In this document: positions 1 through 9,638 of the stretch, in pieces
Layout of the letters: each line of letters starts with the position of its first letter
Numbering within the stretch: position 1 is the stretch's first letter
NCBI RefSeq assembly: GCF_002736205.1
Contig: NZ_CP024091.1
Span: forward strand, 186,001-250,000
DNA from: Pedobacter ginsengisoli
GTDB taxonomy: Bacteria; Bacteroidota; Bacteroidia; Sphingobacteriales; Sphingobacteriaceae
DNA: 64,000 bases
Direction of reading: 5' to 3'
Translations under genes and position numbers: made by a program
Notes under the pieces: generated by a model
What the model was told of the DNA's origin: nothing
Databases searched by the model: none
What the model saw: the letters and a program-made list of their open reading frames with translations, nothing else

Positions 1-2
1 GT

Positions 3-2528
3 GTTTTGCACATGGGGCATATGCTAAACAATACAATTCAGGATGTGCTGATCCGTAGAGCTCGTATGCAGGGTAAAAATGCTTGCTGGGTACCAGGAAC
101 AGATCATGCATCAATTGCTACAGAGGCTAAAGTTGTTGCTATGCTTAAGGAAAGAGGCATCAGCAAAAAAGACCTGAGCAGAGAAGAATTCCTGAAATAT
201 GCATGGGAATGGAAAGAGAAATATGGCGGTATTATTCTTGATCAGTTAAAAAAGCTGGGCGCAAGTTGCGACTGGGAACGTACACGCTTTACCATGGAAG
301 ATGATCTTTCAGAAGCAGTTATCGATAGTTTTATCCATTTGTATAAAAAGGGAAAAATTTATCGCGGGGTGCGTATGGTTAACTGGGATCCTGCAGGTAA
401 AACAGCAGTTTCTGATGAAGAAGTTATCCGTAAAGAGGTAAATCAAAAGCTATATTATATAAAATATTCTGTTTCGGGTACCGATGATTTCTTAACCATT
501 GCAACCACCCGTCCAGAAACAATTATGGCTGATGCCGCCATTTGTGTTAATCCTAATGATGAGCGTTACCAGCACCTGAAAGGGAAAAAAGTTTTTGTAC
601 CGCTAATTAATCGTGAAATACCTGTTATTCAGGATGAATATGTAACGATGGATTTTGGTACCGGATGCTTAAAAGTTACTCCGGCCCATGATTTGAACGA
701 TTATGAACTAGGTGTTAAGCATAAGTTGCCTGTAATAGACATCTTAAATGAAGATGGTACATTAAACGAACTTGCTGTTGTGCTTGTTGGTGAAGACCGC
801 TTTGTTGCAAGAAAAAAGATTGCTGTTTTACTGGATGAAGCAGGTCACTTAGAGAAAGTTGAGGATTATAAATCGCAAGTTGGTTTCTCTGAGCGTACAA
901 ATGCAGCTATTGAGCCAAAGCTATCTATGCAATGGTTCTGTAAAATGGATGAAATGGCTAAGCCGGCATTGAAAGATGTACTGGAGGGCGATGTAAAGCT
1001 AATTCCTGAAAAGTTCGTAAATACCTATCGTCATTGGATGGAAAACGTTAGGGATTGGAACATCAGCAGACAATTGTGGTGGGGACAGCAAATTCCTGCA
1101 TGGTATGATGATAAAGGTAATTGGATAGTAGCGAAAACCAAAGAAGAAGCACTTAACGAGTTTTTAAAACTTAAAGATATTGACGGAGTGTTTACCGAAA
1201 CGGAAGCACATGGCTTTAAACATCAGCTGGCACCTTTTGTAACTCAAGATCCGGATGTAATGGATACATGGTTCTCATCATGGTTGTGGCCTATTTCTGT
1301 GTTTAATGGATTTAAAGATCCTGATAATAAAGATATTAATTATTACTACCCTACCAATGATCTGGTTACTGCCCCTGAAATCCTATTCTTCTGGGTAGCT
1401 CGTATGATCATGGCAGGCCATGAGTTTAGAGGGCAAAAACCTTTCACAAATGTTTATTTAACAGGTATTGTAAGAGATAAATTAGGCCGTAAAATGTCTA
1501 AATCATTAGGTAATTCTCCTGATCCTATTGGGCTAATTGAAAAATATGGTGCCGATGGGGTAAGGGTAGGGATGCTTTTATGCTCTCCGGCCGGAAATGA
1601 TTTAATGTTTGATGAAAGTTACTGTGAGCAAGGCCGTAATTTTGCCAATAAAATCTGGAATGCTTTCAGGTTAGTTAAAGGCTGGGAAGTAAATGAAAAC
1701 CTTGAGAATCCTAATCAGCAGGCTATACTATGGTTCGAAAATCGCTTCAATGAGGCTCTTGCCGAGATTGAAGATAACTTTAAGCAATACCGTTTGTCAG
1801 AAGCTTTAATGGCTTGTTATAAACTGGTATGGGATGATTTCTGTGCCTGGTACCTGGAAATGGTTAAGCCAGCTTATCAGCATCCAATAGATGCCGAAAC
1901 CTTAAAGGTAACAATCGGCTTCTTTGAGAAAATCTTAACCTTACTGCATCCATTTATGCCTTTCTTAACAGAAGAATTATGGCACGATGAACTCTTTGGA
2001 GAAAAAGCTGAACTTGATTGCTGTATCGTAGCTAGCTACCCTGTTGTTGGTAGTGCAGATGCCCAATTGCTTAAAGAGGTAGAGGTTATTAAAGGCCTGG
2101 TTGCCGAGATCAGAAATGTTAGAAATACAAAACAAATCTCACCTAAAGAAGCGCTTCCTCTGGCAATAAAAGTAAACTCTTCTTTGGATTTCGAGAAGTG
2201 GCTAAACATTGTATTTAAACTTGCCAACATTAACCAGGTTGAGTTTGTAAATGATAAAATCCCAGGCGCGGTAAACTTTATGGTTGGCAATGATGAGTTC
2301 TTTATTCATCTGAATGAAGCCATAGACATTGATGCTGAAATAGAACGTTTAAATGGAGAGCTGATTTACTTACAGGGCTTTTTAAAATCTGTAGATGCTA
2401 AGCTAAGCAACGAAAGGTTTGTGCAAAATGCAAAACCTGAGATCATTCAAAATGAGCGTAATAAAAAGGCAGATGCTGAATCGAAGATCAATACTATCGA
2501 AGAAAGTCTTGCCGCTTTAAAAGGATAA
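3..2528 (+). CDS. valS: Valyl-tRNA synthetase (5' end outside window)
   Basis: Charges tRNA-Val with valine in the cytoplasm. The frame is open from the first complete codon at position 3, so the start lies upstream and roughly 40 residues are missing. The first visible residues contain the class I signature HMGH (9-20), and the KMSKS motif is at 1491-1505. Between them is the CP1 editing domain (TTRPETIMAD near 505-534). The protein ends with a tRNA-binding helical domain and a short Lys/Glu-rich coiled coil, the usual ValRS C-terminal arm. An in-frame TTG at 6 is internal and not a start. A hairpin follows the stop. Identity is clear. Confidence 0.97.
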   Translation, partial: VLHMGHMLNNTIQDVLIRRARMQGKNACWVPGTDHASIATEAKVVAMLKERGISKKDLSREEFLKYAWEWKEKYGGIILDQLKKLGASCDWERTRFTMEDDLSEAVIDSFIHLYKKGKIYRGVRMVNWDPAGKTAVSDEEVIRKEVNQKLYYIKYSVSGTDDFLTIATTRPETIMADAAICVNPNDERYQHLKGKKVFVPLINREIPVIQDEYVTMDFGTGCLKVTPAHDLNDYELGVKHKLPVIDILNEDGTLNELAVVLVGEDRFVARKKIAVLLDEAGHLEKVEDYKSQVGFSERTNAAIEPKLSMQWFCKMDEMAKPALKDVLEGDVKLIPEKFVNTYRHWMENVRDWNISRQLWWGQQIPAWYDDKGNWIVAKTKEEALNEFLKLKDIDGVFTETEAHGFKHQLAPFVTQDPDVMDTWFSSWLWPISVFNGFKDPDNKDINYYYPTNDLVTAPEILFFWVARMIMAGHEFRGQKPFTNVYLTGIVRDKLGRKMSKSLGNSPDPIGLIEKYGADGVRVGMLLCSPAGNDLMFDESYCEQGRNFANKIWNAFRLVKGWEVNENLENPNQQAILWFENRFNEALAEIEDNFKQYRLSEALMACYKLVWDDFCAWYLEMVKPAYQHPIDAETLKVTIGFFEKILTLLHPFMPFLTEELWHDELFGEKAELDCCIVASYPVVGSADAQLLKEVEVIKGLVAEIRNVRNTKQISPKEALPLAIKVNSSLDFEKWLNIVFKLANINQVEFVNDKIPGAVNFMVGNDEFFIHLNEAIDIDAEIERLNGELIYLQGFLKSVDAKLSNERFVQNAKPEIIQNERNKKADAESKINTIEESLAALKG

Positions 2529-2534
2529 ATTTAA

Positions 2535-2571
2535 TTGGGCATTCTGCGGCAGCTGGCTGGAGAATGCTCAA
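2535..2571. terminator. Hairpin between convergent valS and the HTH regulator
   Basis: Arms TTGGGCATTCT (2535-2545) and AGAATGCTCAA (2561-2571) pair with a single mismatch around a 15-nt loop. T-rich sequence follows on the plus side. The site lies between two genes that converge, so it probably stops transcription from both sides. Confidence 0.6.
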
Positions 2572-2587
2572 TTCTTTAACTAATTCT

Positions 2588-3211
2588 TTAACTGGCCTTT
2601 TTCAATGTTATTCTATAGGCACATCTTCTGTCGCCGGCAATGATATGGTTTACCCGCGTAATGTCTATATCCTCACCAAGTACTAACTTAAAAGTGTTAA
2701 GTTCAGAAGTACAAAAACCCTGACAAACCTGTGCTGCGGCACAAATAGGACAGTGATTTTCTACCAATAAATAGCCTTGTTCATCTTTACTATATTCAGC
2801 CATATACCCTTCTCGGGTACGGATATCAGCAAGCTGAGATATGCGGCCTTCAAGGTCAGTAATTGACTGCAATTCATTCGAATATCTTTCTTTTCCAGCC
2901 AGCTCGCCTGCTGCTATCACTTTATCAAGAGCCTCATCACCCAGTGTAGTTTTTACAAGCTGTATCAGTTTAACGGTAAGTTCAGCATGTGTATCAGGAA
3001 AACCTGCATTTCCTTCTTCTGTTAAACTAAAATATACAGTGGGCCTGCCAACCCCTTTGGATTCGTTGGTCGATTTAATTAATCCCTCTTCGCTTAATTT
3101 AATAAGTTGCAGACGTGCCCCCTCGCTTGTAATTCCAAGTTCTTTTGAAATTTCTCCTGCGGTTAACGCTCCCCGGGTTTTTAATAACATTAAGAATCGA
3201 TTTGTCTTCAT
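2588..3211 (-). CDS. HTH transcriptional regulator with Cys cluster (SufR/DeoR-like)
   Basis: A 207-residue predicted DNA-binding regulator. Residues 1-70 form a winged helix (LTAGEISKELGITSEGARLQL, then a GRPTVYFSLT wing). The C-terminal half carries cysteines at about 154, 157, 163, 167 and 197 (CPIC, then C, then C, then a distal C before AYRI). This resembles SufR-type repressors that bind an Fe-S cluster, but the spacing is not the classical SufR one. The gene is divergent from the RND efflux operon with 243 bp between starts, so it is the likely local regulator of that operon (inference). The ATG at 3211 is favoured because the HTH starts directly after it. The ligand is unknown. Confidence 0.8.
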   Translation of the reverse strand: MKTNRFLMLLKTRGALTAGEISKELGITSEGARLQLIKLSEEGLIKSTNESKGVGRPTVYFSLTEEGNAGFPDTHAELTVKLIQLVKTTLGDEALDKVIAAGELAGKERYSNELQSITDLEGRISQLADIRTREGYMAEYSKDEQGYLLVENHCPICAAAQVCQGFCTSELNTFKLVLGEDIDITRVNHIIAGDRRCAYRITLKKAS

Positions 3212-3246
3212 AATCTAATAAAACAAGCATTTAGTTGTTTTATTCA

Positions 3247-3262
3247 CAAAAGTACTAACTTT
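3247..3262 (-). promoter_or_regulatory. Candidate -7 box and operator of the HTH regulator
   Basis: On the minus strand TACTTTTG (3254-3247) matches the Bacteroidetes -7 consensus TAnnTTTG, 35 nt before the regulator start. It overlaps a small inverted repeat AAAGT-N4-ACTTT (3249-3262). That arrangement would suit autoregulation. No clear -33 TTTG is visible. Confidence 0.4.
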
Positions 3263-3454
3263 GCTTAACTTTTTAATGAAATAAGGAATTATAATTAAAA
3301 TAGAAAAAGATGAAATTACCTTAATACTCCACATTTAATTAAATAACTCAACACTTAATTCGGGCGATAGATTATCGCTGTTAACCTTAACTGCCAAAAA
3401 GAAATTTTTTAGGAGATAGGGAATGCTTATGCCTTAAAAGAAAAATTACATTTT

Positions 3455-4567
3455 ATGAAAACAATACAATTACTCTCACTAATTATTGGAATGCTACTGT
3501 TTGAAGCTTGCAGTCCAACACAAAGCCAAACACAGGAAGAAACTATTCAGGAATATCCGGTTTCAACATTACAAGCAAAAAATGCTGTTCTAAATACAGA
3601 TTACACGGCAACTATCCAGGGACAGCAGAACATAGAGATCCGACCGAAAGTAGATGGTTTTGTTGAAGAGATACTTGTTGATGAAGGTGCGGTTGTAAAG
3701 AAAGGTCAGTTACTCTTTAAAATAAATGCCCCTCAGTACGAACAGGAAGTCAGAACGGCTGCAGCGGCAATAAAAAATGCAGAAGCAGAAGTAAATACCG
3801 CAAAAATGCAGGTTGAAAAGACTTTGCCATTAGTAAAAGAAGAGATTATAAGTAATTATGAACTTAAGCAGGCAAATTTTAATCTGAATGCTAAAGAGGC
3901 AGCTCTGACACAGGCAAAAGCAAGTTTGGCAAATGCCAGAACTAATCTTGGGTATACCCGAATAAATAGCCCAGCAGATGGGGTTGTTGGGAATTTACCC
4001 TATAAAACAGGAAGTCTTGTAAGCAGCTCATCTCAGCAGCCACTAACAACAGTTTCAAATATTGCCAATGTTTTTGCTTATTTCTCATTCAATGAAAAGC
4101 AGTTCCTGGATTTTACAGAAAACAACAAAGGGAAGACTATAAAGGATAAGCTAATGAATATTCCACCGGTAACCCTTTTGTTGGCTAATGGGACAGAATA
4201 TTCAAAAAAAGGCAAGCTTGAGACCTTAAATGGATTAATTAATACAGAAACAGGTTCTGTCAATCTGCGGGCTAGTTTCCCTAATCCTGACGGATTGATC
4301 AGAAGTGGTGCAAGTGCACTTATTCGCATTCCATTAAAATTAAGCAGTGCATTATTGGTGCCAGTTAAAGCAACCTTTGAAATGCAGGAAAAAACAATGG
4401 TCTACACGGTCAGGAATGGTACTGTGAAAAGTACCGAGATAGAAATAATGGACATCCCTTCAGGCGAATTTTATGTAGTAACAAAAGGATTGAACCCGGG
4501 TGAACAGATTGTGACAGAAGGGATGGGAAGCCTGAAAGATGGAATGAAAATTAAAGCAAAACACTAA
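3455..4567 (+). CDS. RND efflux periplasmic adaptor (membrane fusion) lipoprotein
   Basis: A 370-residue AcrA/MexA-family adaptor that links the inner-membrane RND pump to the outer-membrane factor. The N-terminus is a lipoprotein signal with lipobox FEAC (Cys19). Next come the split biotinyl-lipoyl domain (IRPKVDGFVEEILVDEGA, later TRINSPADGVVGNLPY), an alpha-helical hairpin rich in Ala/Glu/Lys at about residues 95-160, then the beta-barrel and membrane-proximal domains. It is first in an operon with the permease (6-bp gap) and the outer-membrane factor. The divergent Cys-cluster regulator is the likely controller. The substrate cannot be read from the sequence. Confidence 0.93.
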   Translation: MKTIQLLSLIIGMLLFEACSPTQSQTQEETIQEYPVSTLQAKNAVLNTDYTATIQGQQNIEIRPKVDGFVEEILVDEGAVVKKGQLLFKINAPQYEQEVRTAAAAIKNAEAEVNTAKMQVEKTLPLVKEEIISNYELKQANFNLNAKEAALTQAKASLANARTNLGYTRINSPADGVVGNLPYKTGSLVSSSSQQPLTTVSNIANVFAYFSFNEKQFLDFTENNKGKTIKDKLMNIPPVTLLLANGTEYSKKGKLETLNGLINTETGSVNLRASFPNPDGLIRSGASALIRIPLKLSSALLVPVKATFEMQEKTMVYTVRNGTVKSTEIEIMDIPSGEFYVVTKGLNPGEQIVTEGMGSLKDGMKIKAKH

Positions 4568-4573
4568 AATATT

Positions 4574-7500
4574 ATGTTAAAGAAATTTATAGATAACCCG
4601 GTTTTGTCTACCGTTATATCGGTTATCATCGTTATAGTTGGATTATTAGGACTCTACTCATTGCCTATTTCCCAATACCCCGACATTGCCCCGCCAGCAG
4701 TTGAAGTGAGTACATCCTATCAGGGGGCAAGTGCAGATGTGGTAATGAAAAGCGTAATTGTTCCCCTCGAAGAAGAAATTAACGGAGTGGAACACATGAC
4801 CTATATGACCTCTAAAGCTAGTAACGATGGGAGTGCCAGTATTACAATAAACTTTAAGCAAGGAACAGATCCGGACATGGCTGCAATTAATGTGCAGAAC
4901 AGAATTACCAAAGCAACAAGTTTGCTGCCGGCCGAAGTAATCAAAGTGGGTATTACCACAAGTAAGCGGTTGAATAGTGAAGTATTTAGTTTCCTCTTAT
5001 ATAGCGAAGATGGAAAGTATGACCAAAAATTCCTGGACAACTACTTGAAAATTAATGTGATGCCCCAAATCAAAAGGGTTGAGGGTGTAGGTAATGCTGC
5101 TGTGTATGGAGGTATGGATTATAGTATGAGAATATGGCTTAAGCCGGATGCTATGGCCGCCTACGGATTAATTCCATCTGATATAACACAAGCCCTTGCA
5201 GAACAGAACATAGAAGCTGCACCAGGTAAAGTAGGAGAGAACAGTGGCCAGTCATTTCAATATACTTTAAAATATACAGGTAGACTTGAAAAACCGGCCC
5301 AGTTTGAAAACATTATCCTTAAGTCTGCCGGCAATGGGCAGGTACTTAAGTTAAAAGACATTGCTGAGGTAGACATGGGCTCTTTTACTTATTCGAGTAC
5401 CATCATGGCGCAAGGTCATGAATCACCATATGTTGCAATCAATCAAACTTCAGGTTCCAATGCCAATGAGATCATAAAGAAGTGTATAAAAATACTGGAC
5501 GATGCTTCATCAACCTTTCCAAAAGGAGTTAAGTACAGCGTATTTGCCAATGCAAATGAGTTTTTGGATGCTTCAATTTCTAAGCTTATAGTTACAATTA
5601 TTGAGGCTTTTATATTGGTATTCATTGTTGTATTTATCTTTTTGCAGGATTTCCGTTCTACCTTAATTCCGGCCATTGCAGTTCCGGTAGCTATTATAGG
5701 AACATTCTTTTTCCTTAAGCTTTTTGGATTTACGATTAACCTGCTCACACTTTTTGCCCTGGTTCTGGCCATTGGTATTGTAGTAGATGATGCCATTGTA
5801 GTAGTAGAGGCGGTTCATGCTAAATTAGATCAGGGGGCTAAATCAGCTAAAAAAGCGACCATGCATGCTATGAGCGAAATTAGTGGTGCTATCATCTCCA
5901 TAACGCTCATTATGGCTGCGGTGTTTGTTCCGGTAACCTTTGTTACGGGATCTGTGGGGGTGTTTTACAAGCAGTTTGGTTTAACACTTGCTGTAGCTAT
6001 TATTATATCTGCTGTAAATGCACTTACTTTAAGTCCGGCACTTTGTGCATTGTTATTAAAGCCTCACGGTGAAAGTCATGAACAGAAAACAGGCTTTTTA
6101 CAGCGTTTTTATGCTGGGTTTAATGCTTCATTCAGCACCATGACCAACCGTTATAAGAAGTCGGTTGTTTTCCTGATAGGAAAAAAATGGATCGCATTTG
6201 CGATAATCCTTGTATTTAGTCTTTTGTTCGGTTTTTTAGTTAAAACTACCCCAACCGGATTTGTACCCAATGAGGATAGCGGTTCTATATATGGTAATGT
6301 TATTTTACCTCCGGCAACTTCTTTGGAACGCACAGAATTCATTGCTAATAAAATAGACAGTATTGCCAGGTCTATTCCCGAAATTGAATTGTCATCAAGA
6401 GTTGCCGGTATGGATTTAATGAGTGGTACCGGAAGTTCGTATGCAGCCATATTTATCAGGTTGAAACCATGGAAAGAACGAACAAAAAAAGGACAGGATA
6501 TTAAAAGTATTGTTGGTCAGCTGTTTGCAAAAACTGCAGAAATTAAAGGTGCCAGTATCATATTTTTTGCAGCACCAACATTACAAGGGTTTGGAAATAA
6601 CGATGGTTTCGAGTTTCAGCTGCAGGATAAAACAGGGGGAAGCTACAAAGCATTTGATGCGGTGATAGGCAAATTTATGGGTACACTGAATCAGCGCCCC
6701 GAGATTATGTATGCGGCCATATCATACAATACAAGTTTCCCCCAATACGAGGTTAATGTAAACGTTGCAAAATGTAAAGAAGCTGGTGTTCCTGTTAATC
6801 GCGTGCTCGGAACATTACAGGGTTATTTAGGTGGTATTTATGCGTCAGATTTTAATCGTTTTGGTAAGCAGTACCGTGTAATGATCCAGGCTGAAGCCGA
6901 ACAGAGAACTAATAAAGAAGCTATCAACCGGATATATGTAAGAAATGATAAAGGTGCAATGGCTCCAATATCAGAATTCATTACACTTAAAAAGATCTAT
7001 GGTCCGGAATTTATAAACAGGTTTAACCTGTTTACTTCAGGGGCGGTAAATGGTGCCCCTAAGCCTGGTTATAGCTCAGGCGATGCGATAAAAGCTATTC
7101 AGGAAGTAGCTGCCCAGACTTTACCACAGGGTTATACATATGAGTTTTCAGGGTTGACTTTAGAAGAGTTGTCGAGTGGCAGTCAAACCCTGTTGATCTT
7201 TATGCTTAGCCTGCTGTTCATTTATTTCTTGTTAAGTGCACAGTATAAAAGTTATATTCTACCATTCTCAGTGTTACTTTCATTGCCTATAGGATTGGCC
7301 GGGGCATTCTTGTTTGCCCGGTTGTTTGGGCTTGATAACAACATATTCCTTCAAATCAGCTTGATTATGCTCATCGGCCTGCTCGCAAAAAATGCCATCC
7401 TTATTGTAGAGTTTGCGCTGATGCACCGACTTAGTGGAATGAGTTTAATTCAGTCGGTAATTTCAGGTGCTACAGCCAGATTAAGGCCAATTTTGATGAC

Positions 7501-7708
7501 CTCATTTGCCTTTATTTTCGGTTTGCTTCCATTAATGATTGCTACCGGAGCAGGGGCTTTAAGCAACCGCTCAATTGGAACTGCTGCGGTTGGAGGAATG
7601 CTTATAGGTACAGTATTCGGAGTATTTGTGATCCCTGCTTTGTTTGTGGTTTTTCAATCTCTTCAGGAGAAAATATCCGGTATACGCAAAAACAATGAAG
7701 TTTTATAA
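4574..7708 (+). CDS. RND multidrug efflux permease (HAE1/AcrB family)
   Basis: A 1044-residue inner-membrane proton/drug antiporter of normal length for the family. It starts with the typical first helix and the LPISQYPDIAPPAVEV segment. The TM4 proton-relay pair is present (GIVVDDAIVVVE, near nt 5770-5805). The second half repeats the fold, with the matching helix LLAKNAILIVEFA near nt 7380-7420. The family works as a trimer that captures substrates from the periplasm or outer leaflet. ATG 4574 follows the adaptor stop by 6 bp and the TolC-like gene starts 19 bp downstream, so the three are co-transcribed. The exact drug range is unknown. Confidence 0.97.
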   Translation: MLKKFIDNPVLSTVISVIIVIVGLLGLYSLPISQYPDIAPPAVEVSTSYQGASADVVMKSVIVPLEEEINGVEHMTYMTSKASNDGSASITINFKQGTDPDMAAINVQNRITKATSLLPAEVIKVGITTSKRLNSEVFSFLLYSEDGKYDQKFLDNYLKINVMPQIKRVEGVGNAAVYGGMDYSMRIWLKPDAMAAYGLIPSDITQALAEQNIEAAPGKVGENSGQSFQYTLKYTGRLEKPAQFENIILKSAGNGQVLKLKDIAEVDMGSFTYSSTIMAQGHESPYVAINQTSGSNANEIIKKCIKILDDASSTFPKGVKYSVFANANEFLDASISKLIVTIIEAFILVFIVVFIFLQDFRSTLIPAIAVPVAIIGTFFFLKLFGFTINLLTLFALVLAIGIVVDDAIVVVEAVHAKLDQGAKSAKKATMHAMSEISGAIISITLIMAAVFVPVTFVTGSVGVFYKQFGLTLAVAIIISAVNALTLSPALCALLLKPHGESHEQKTGFLQRFYAGFNASFSTMTNRYKKSVVFLIGKKWIAFAIILVFSLLFGFLVKTTPTGFVPNEDSGSIYGNVILPPATSLERTEFIANKIDSIARSIPEIELSSRVAGMDLMSGTGSSYAAIFIRLKPWKERTKKGQDIKSIVGQLFAKTAEIKGASIIFFAAPTLQGFGNNDGFEFQLQDKTGGSYKAFDAVIGKFMGTLNQRPEIMYAAISYNTSFPQYEVNVNVAKCKEAGVPVNRVLGTLQGYLGGIYASDFNRFGKQYRVMIQAEAEQRTNKEAINRIYVRNDKGAMAPISEFITLKKIYGPEFINRFNLFTSGAVNGAPKPGYSSGDAIKAIQEVAAQTLPQGYTYEFSGLTLEELSSGSQTLLIFMLSLLFIYFLLSAQYKSYILPFSVLLSLPIGLAGAFLFARLFGLDNNIFLQISLIMLIGLLAKNAILIVEFALMHRLSGMSLIQSVISGATARLRPILMTSFAFIFGLLPLMIATGAGALSNRSIGTAAVGGMLIGTVFGVFVIPALFVVFQSLQEKISGIRKNNEVL

Positions 7709-7727
7709 TTCCTAAGAAATAAATGTA

Positions 7728-9107
7728 ATGAGAAAATATATAGGGCTAATGATTTTATTGACTGTGCTGGTTTCATGCCAGGTGTCAAAAAAATATGAAA
7801 GGCCAACAATAGAAACTAAGAATGTCTACAGGGATCAACAATTGGTTGATACAGCCAATATTGCTACTATACCATGGCAAAAATTATTTAGTGATCCTGT
7901 TTTAATTGAACTGATAACAGAGGGGTTACAGCAAAACCTAGATTTAAAAATAGCTGTAGAACATATAAACGCAGCCAGAGCGTGCTTTAAACAGAGTAAG
8001 GCTGCCTTTTTACCGGACTTAAATGGTAATGCAGCCATAACCAGGTCAAAACTGGCCTACCCACAAGGGTTTGGTATTATCAGCTCATCAACCCAGCTCG
8101 ATGTAGGGTTAACAGCCAGCTGGGAAGCCGATATTTGGGGTAAACTCAGAAGCAGTAAGCGTAGTGCATTAGCTGGTTTGTTGCAAACTGAAGAAGCTAG
8201 AAAAGCTGTGCAAACACAATTGATTTCCGAAATTGCAAATAACTATTTTACGCTTTTGGCTTTGGATGAACAGTTAATTGTTTTAGAGAAAACCGTGGCC
8301 AATAGAAAAACAGACGTAAGCACAATGAAATCTTTAAAAGCTGCAAATATAGTAACCGGAGCTGCAGAGGTACAGAGTGAAGCCAATCAGTATGCCGCAG
8401 AAGTTGCTATCCCACGTTTAAAAAGGCAAATAAGAGAAACGGAAAACGCGATGAATGTTTTACTGGTTCGCGAGGCCGGCTCCATAAATAGGAAGTCATT
8501 AGAATCTCAGCAATTGTCTTTAGATCTGAATATTGGTATTCCTGCTCAATTACTTCAAAACAGGCCGGATGTTAGACAGGCAGAGTATGCTTTTATGCAG
8601 GCTTTTGAGACAACCAATGTTGCCCGGAAATTGTTTTATCCATCATTCAGTATAACTGCTTCCAGTGGTTTTACCAGTTTCAGTTTCAAAGACTGGATTA
8701 CTCCTTCGGGTCTGTTTGCAAATATTGCAGGGGGTATTGCACAGCCGATCTTTAATAAAGGTGCAAACAAAGCCCGGTTAACAGCAGCCAGTGCCGCTCA
8801 GCAAGAATCGGCCTATCTGTTCCAGAAATCATTATTAAAGGCAGGAGAGGAAGTCTCGAATGCACTTTTCTCTTATCATACTGCAATTGAACAGCAAAAT
8901 ATAAGAACGAAGCAATTGCAATCGCTGCAGAAATCTGTTGACTTTACAAAAAAACTATTAAGGTATAGTTCAGCCACAAATTATACAGATGTATTAACTT
9001 CCGAACAAAACCTGCTATCGGCACAGCTGGATAATATAGGAGATAAACTGCAGCAATGGCAGGCAGTAATTACCCTTTATCGCGCTCTTGGGGGCGGGTG
9101 CCAATAA
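7728..9107 (+). CDS. TolC/NodT-type outer-membrane efflux lipoprotein
   Basis: A 459-residue outer-membrane factor that completes the tripartite pump. A lipoprotein signal ends at VLVSC (Cys17). Two OEP repeats follow, visible as the paired segments SWEADIWGKLRSSKRSAL and QNRPDVRQAEYAFMQAF, each followed by long helices. This is the NodT group, in which the trimeric channel is lipid-anchored. It is the last gene of the operon. The transcript runs into a long inverted repeat shared with the convergent neighbour. Confidence 0.94.
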   Translation: MRKYIGLMILLTVLVSCQVSKKYERPTIETKNVYRDQQLVDTANIATIPWQKLFSDPVLIELITEGLQQNLDLKIAVEHINAARACFKQSKAAFLPDLNGNAAITRSKLAYPQGFGIISSSTQLDVGLTASWEADIWGKLRSSKRSALAGLLQTEEARKAVQTQLISEIANNYFTLLALDEQLIVLEKTVANRKTDVSTMKSLKAANIVTGAAEVQSEANQYAAEVAIPRLKRQIRETENAMNVLLVREAGSINRKSLESQQLSLDLNIGIPAQLLQNRPDVRQAEYAFMQAFETTNVARKLFYPSFSITASSGFTSFSFKDWITPSGLFANIAGGIAQPIFNKGANKARLTAASAAQQESAYLFQKSLLKAGEEVSNALFSYHTAIEQQNIRTKQLQSLQKSVDFTKKLLRYSSATNYTDVLTSEQNLLSAQLDNIGDKLQQWQAVITLYRALGGGCQ

Positions 9108-9118
9108 AAATAAGAAGA

Positions 9119-9177
9119 AACGGTTTGTATTTATAAGAATTGATATTCAGGAAGATCTTTTATAAATACAAACCGTT
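9119..9177. terminator. Perfect 18-bp inverted repeat, probable bidirectional terminator
   Basis: Arms AACGGTTTGTATTTATAA (9119-9136) and TTATAAATACAAACCGTT (9160-9177) are fully complementary, with a 23-nt loop. The structure begins 12 bp after the outer-membrane factor and covers the last codons of the convergent HsdR_N-like gene. On the minus strand it is followed by a T-rich stretch. A terminator for both genes is the simplest reading. Confidence 0.6.
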
Positions 9178-9592
9178 CCTCTTTGTGATCTATTGTTGCA
9201 TAACAATGCATTAATCCGTTTGTTACTACCAGCCATCTGGTTTTATGCACTGAATTGTACCGGGCGGCCTGATCAAAAGTAGCCTGACTTATTTTAACAG
9301 CGGGAGCCTTACATTCAATAACCATTATTCTCTCTCCATGGGTATTGAAAATAACAATGTCTGTTCTTTTCTGAAGCTTATTTAAGCTTAGCCCACCCTC
9401 AATTTGAATTAGTGATTTTGGGAATTTCTTTTCCAGTATAAGGAACTGTATAAAGTGCTGTCTAACCCATTCTTCGGGTGTAAGTATCAGGTGCTTTTTT
9501 CTTACCTCGTCAAATATAAAATAACGCGATTCCTTTAAGGTAATTTTGAAAGGATACTGAGGTAGGTTAAGTGCTGTTGGTATAAATGACAT
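9131..9592 (-). CDS. HsdR_N-like nuclease-fold protein
   Basis: A 153-residue protein resembling only the N-terminal domain of type I restriction R subunits. The PD-(D/E)xK core is visible as TDIVIF followed by MVIECKAP (Asp and Glu-x-Lys). There is no helicase and no hsdS or hsdM nearby, so it is not part of a restriction system here. Similar stand-alone proteins are widespread in Bacteroidetes, in my recollection often beside holA as in this window. Their role is unknown; DNA repair is a guess. I chose ATG 9592 over an upstream TTG at 9610 because a -7-like box lies between the two. Confidence 0.8.
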   Translation of the reverse strand: MSFIPTALNLPQYPFKITLKESRYFIFDEVRKKHLILTPEEWVRQHFIQFLILEKKFPKSLIQIEGGLSLNKLQKRTDIVIFNTHGERIMVIECKAPAVKISQATFDQAARYNSVHKTRWLVVTNGLMHCYATIDHKEERFVFIKDLPEYQFL

Positions 9593-9638
9593 TTGTGTAA
9601 AAATAGGCAAAAAATTTTATCTAAGTTTGACCTATCAT
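9593..9638. promoter_or_regulatory. 46-bp divergent promoter between the HsdR_N-like gene and holA
   Basis: The plus strand has TAAGTTTG (9622-9629), an exact TAnnTTTG match, 9 nt before the holA ATG. The minus strand has TATTTTTA (9605-9598), one mismatch, 5 nt before the other ATG. Transcripts starting a few bases downstream would have almost no leader. No convincing -33 element is seen. Confidence 0.45.
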
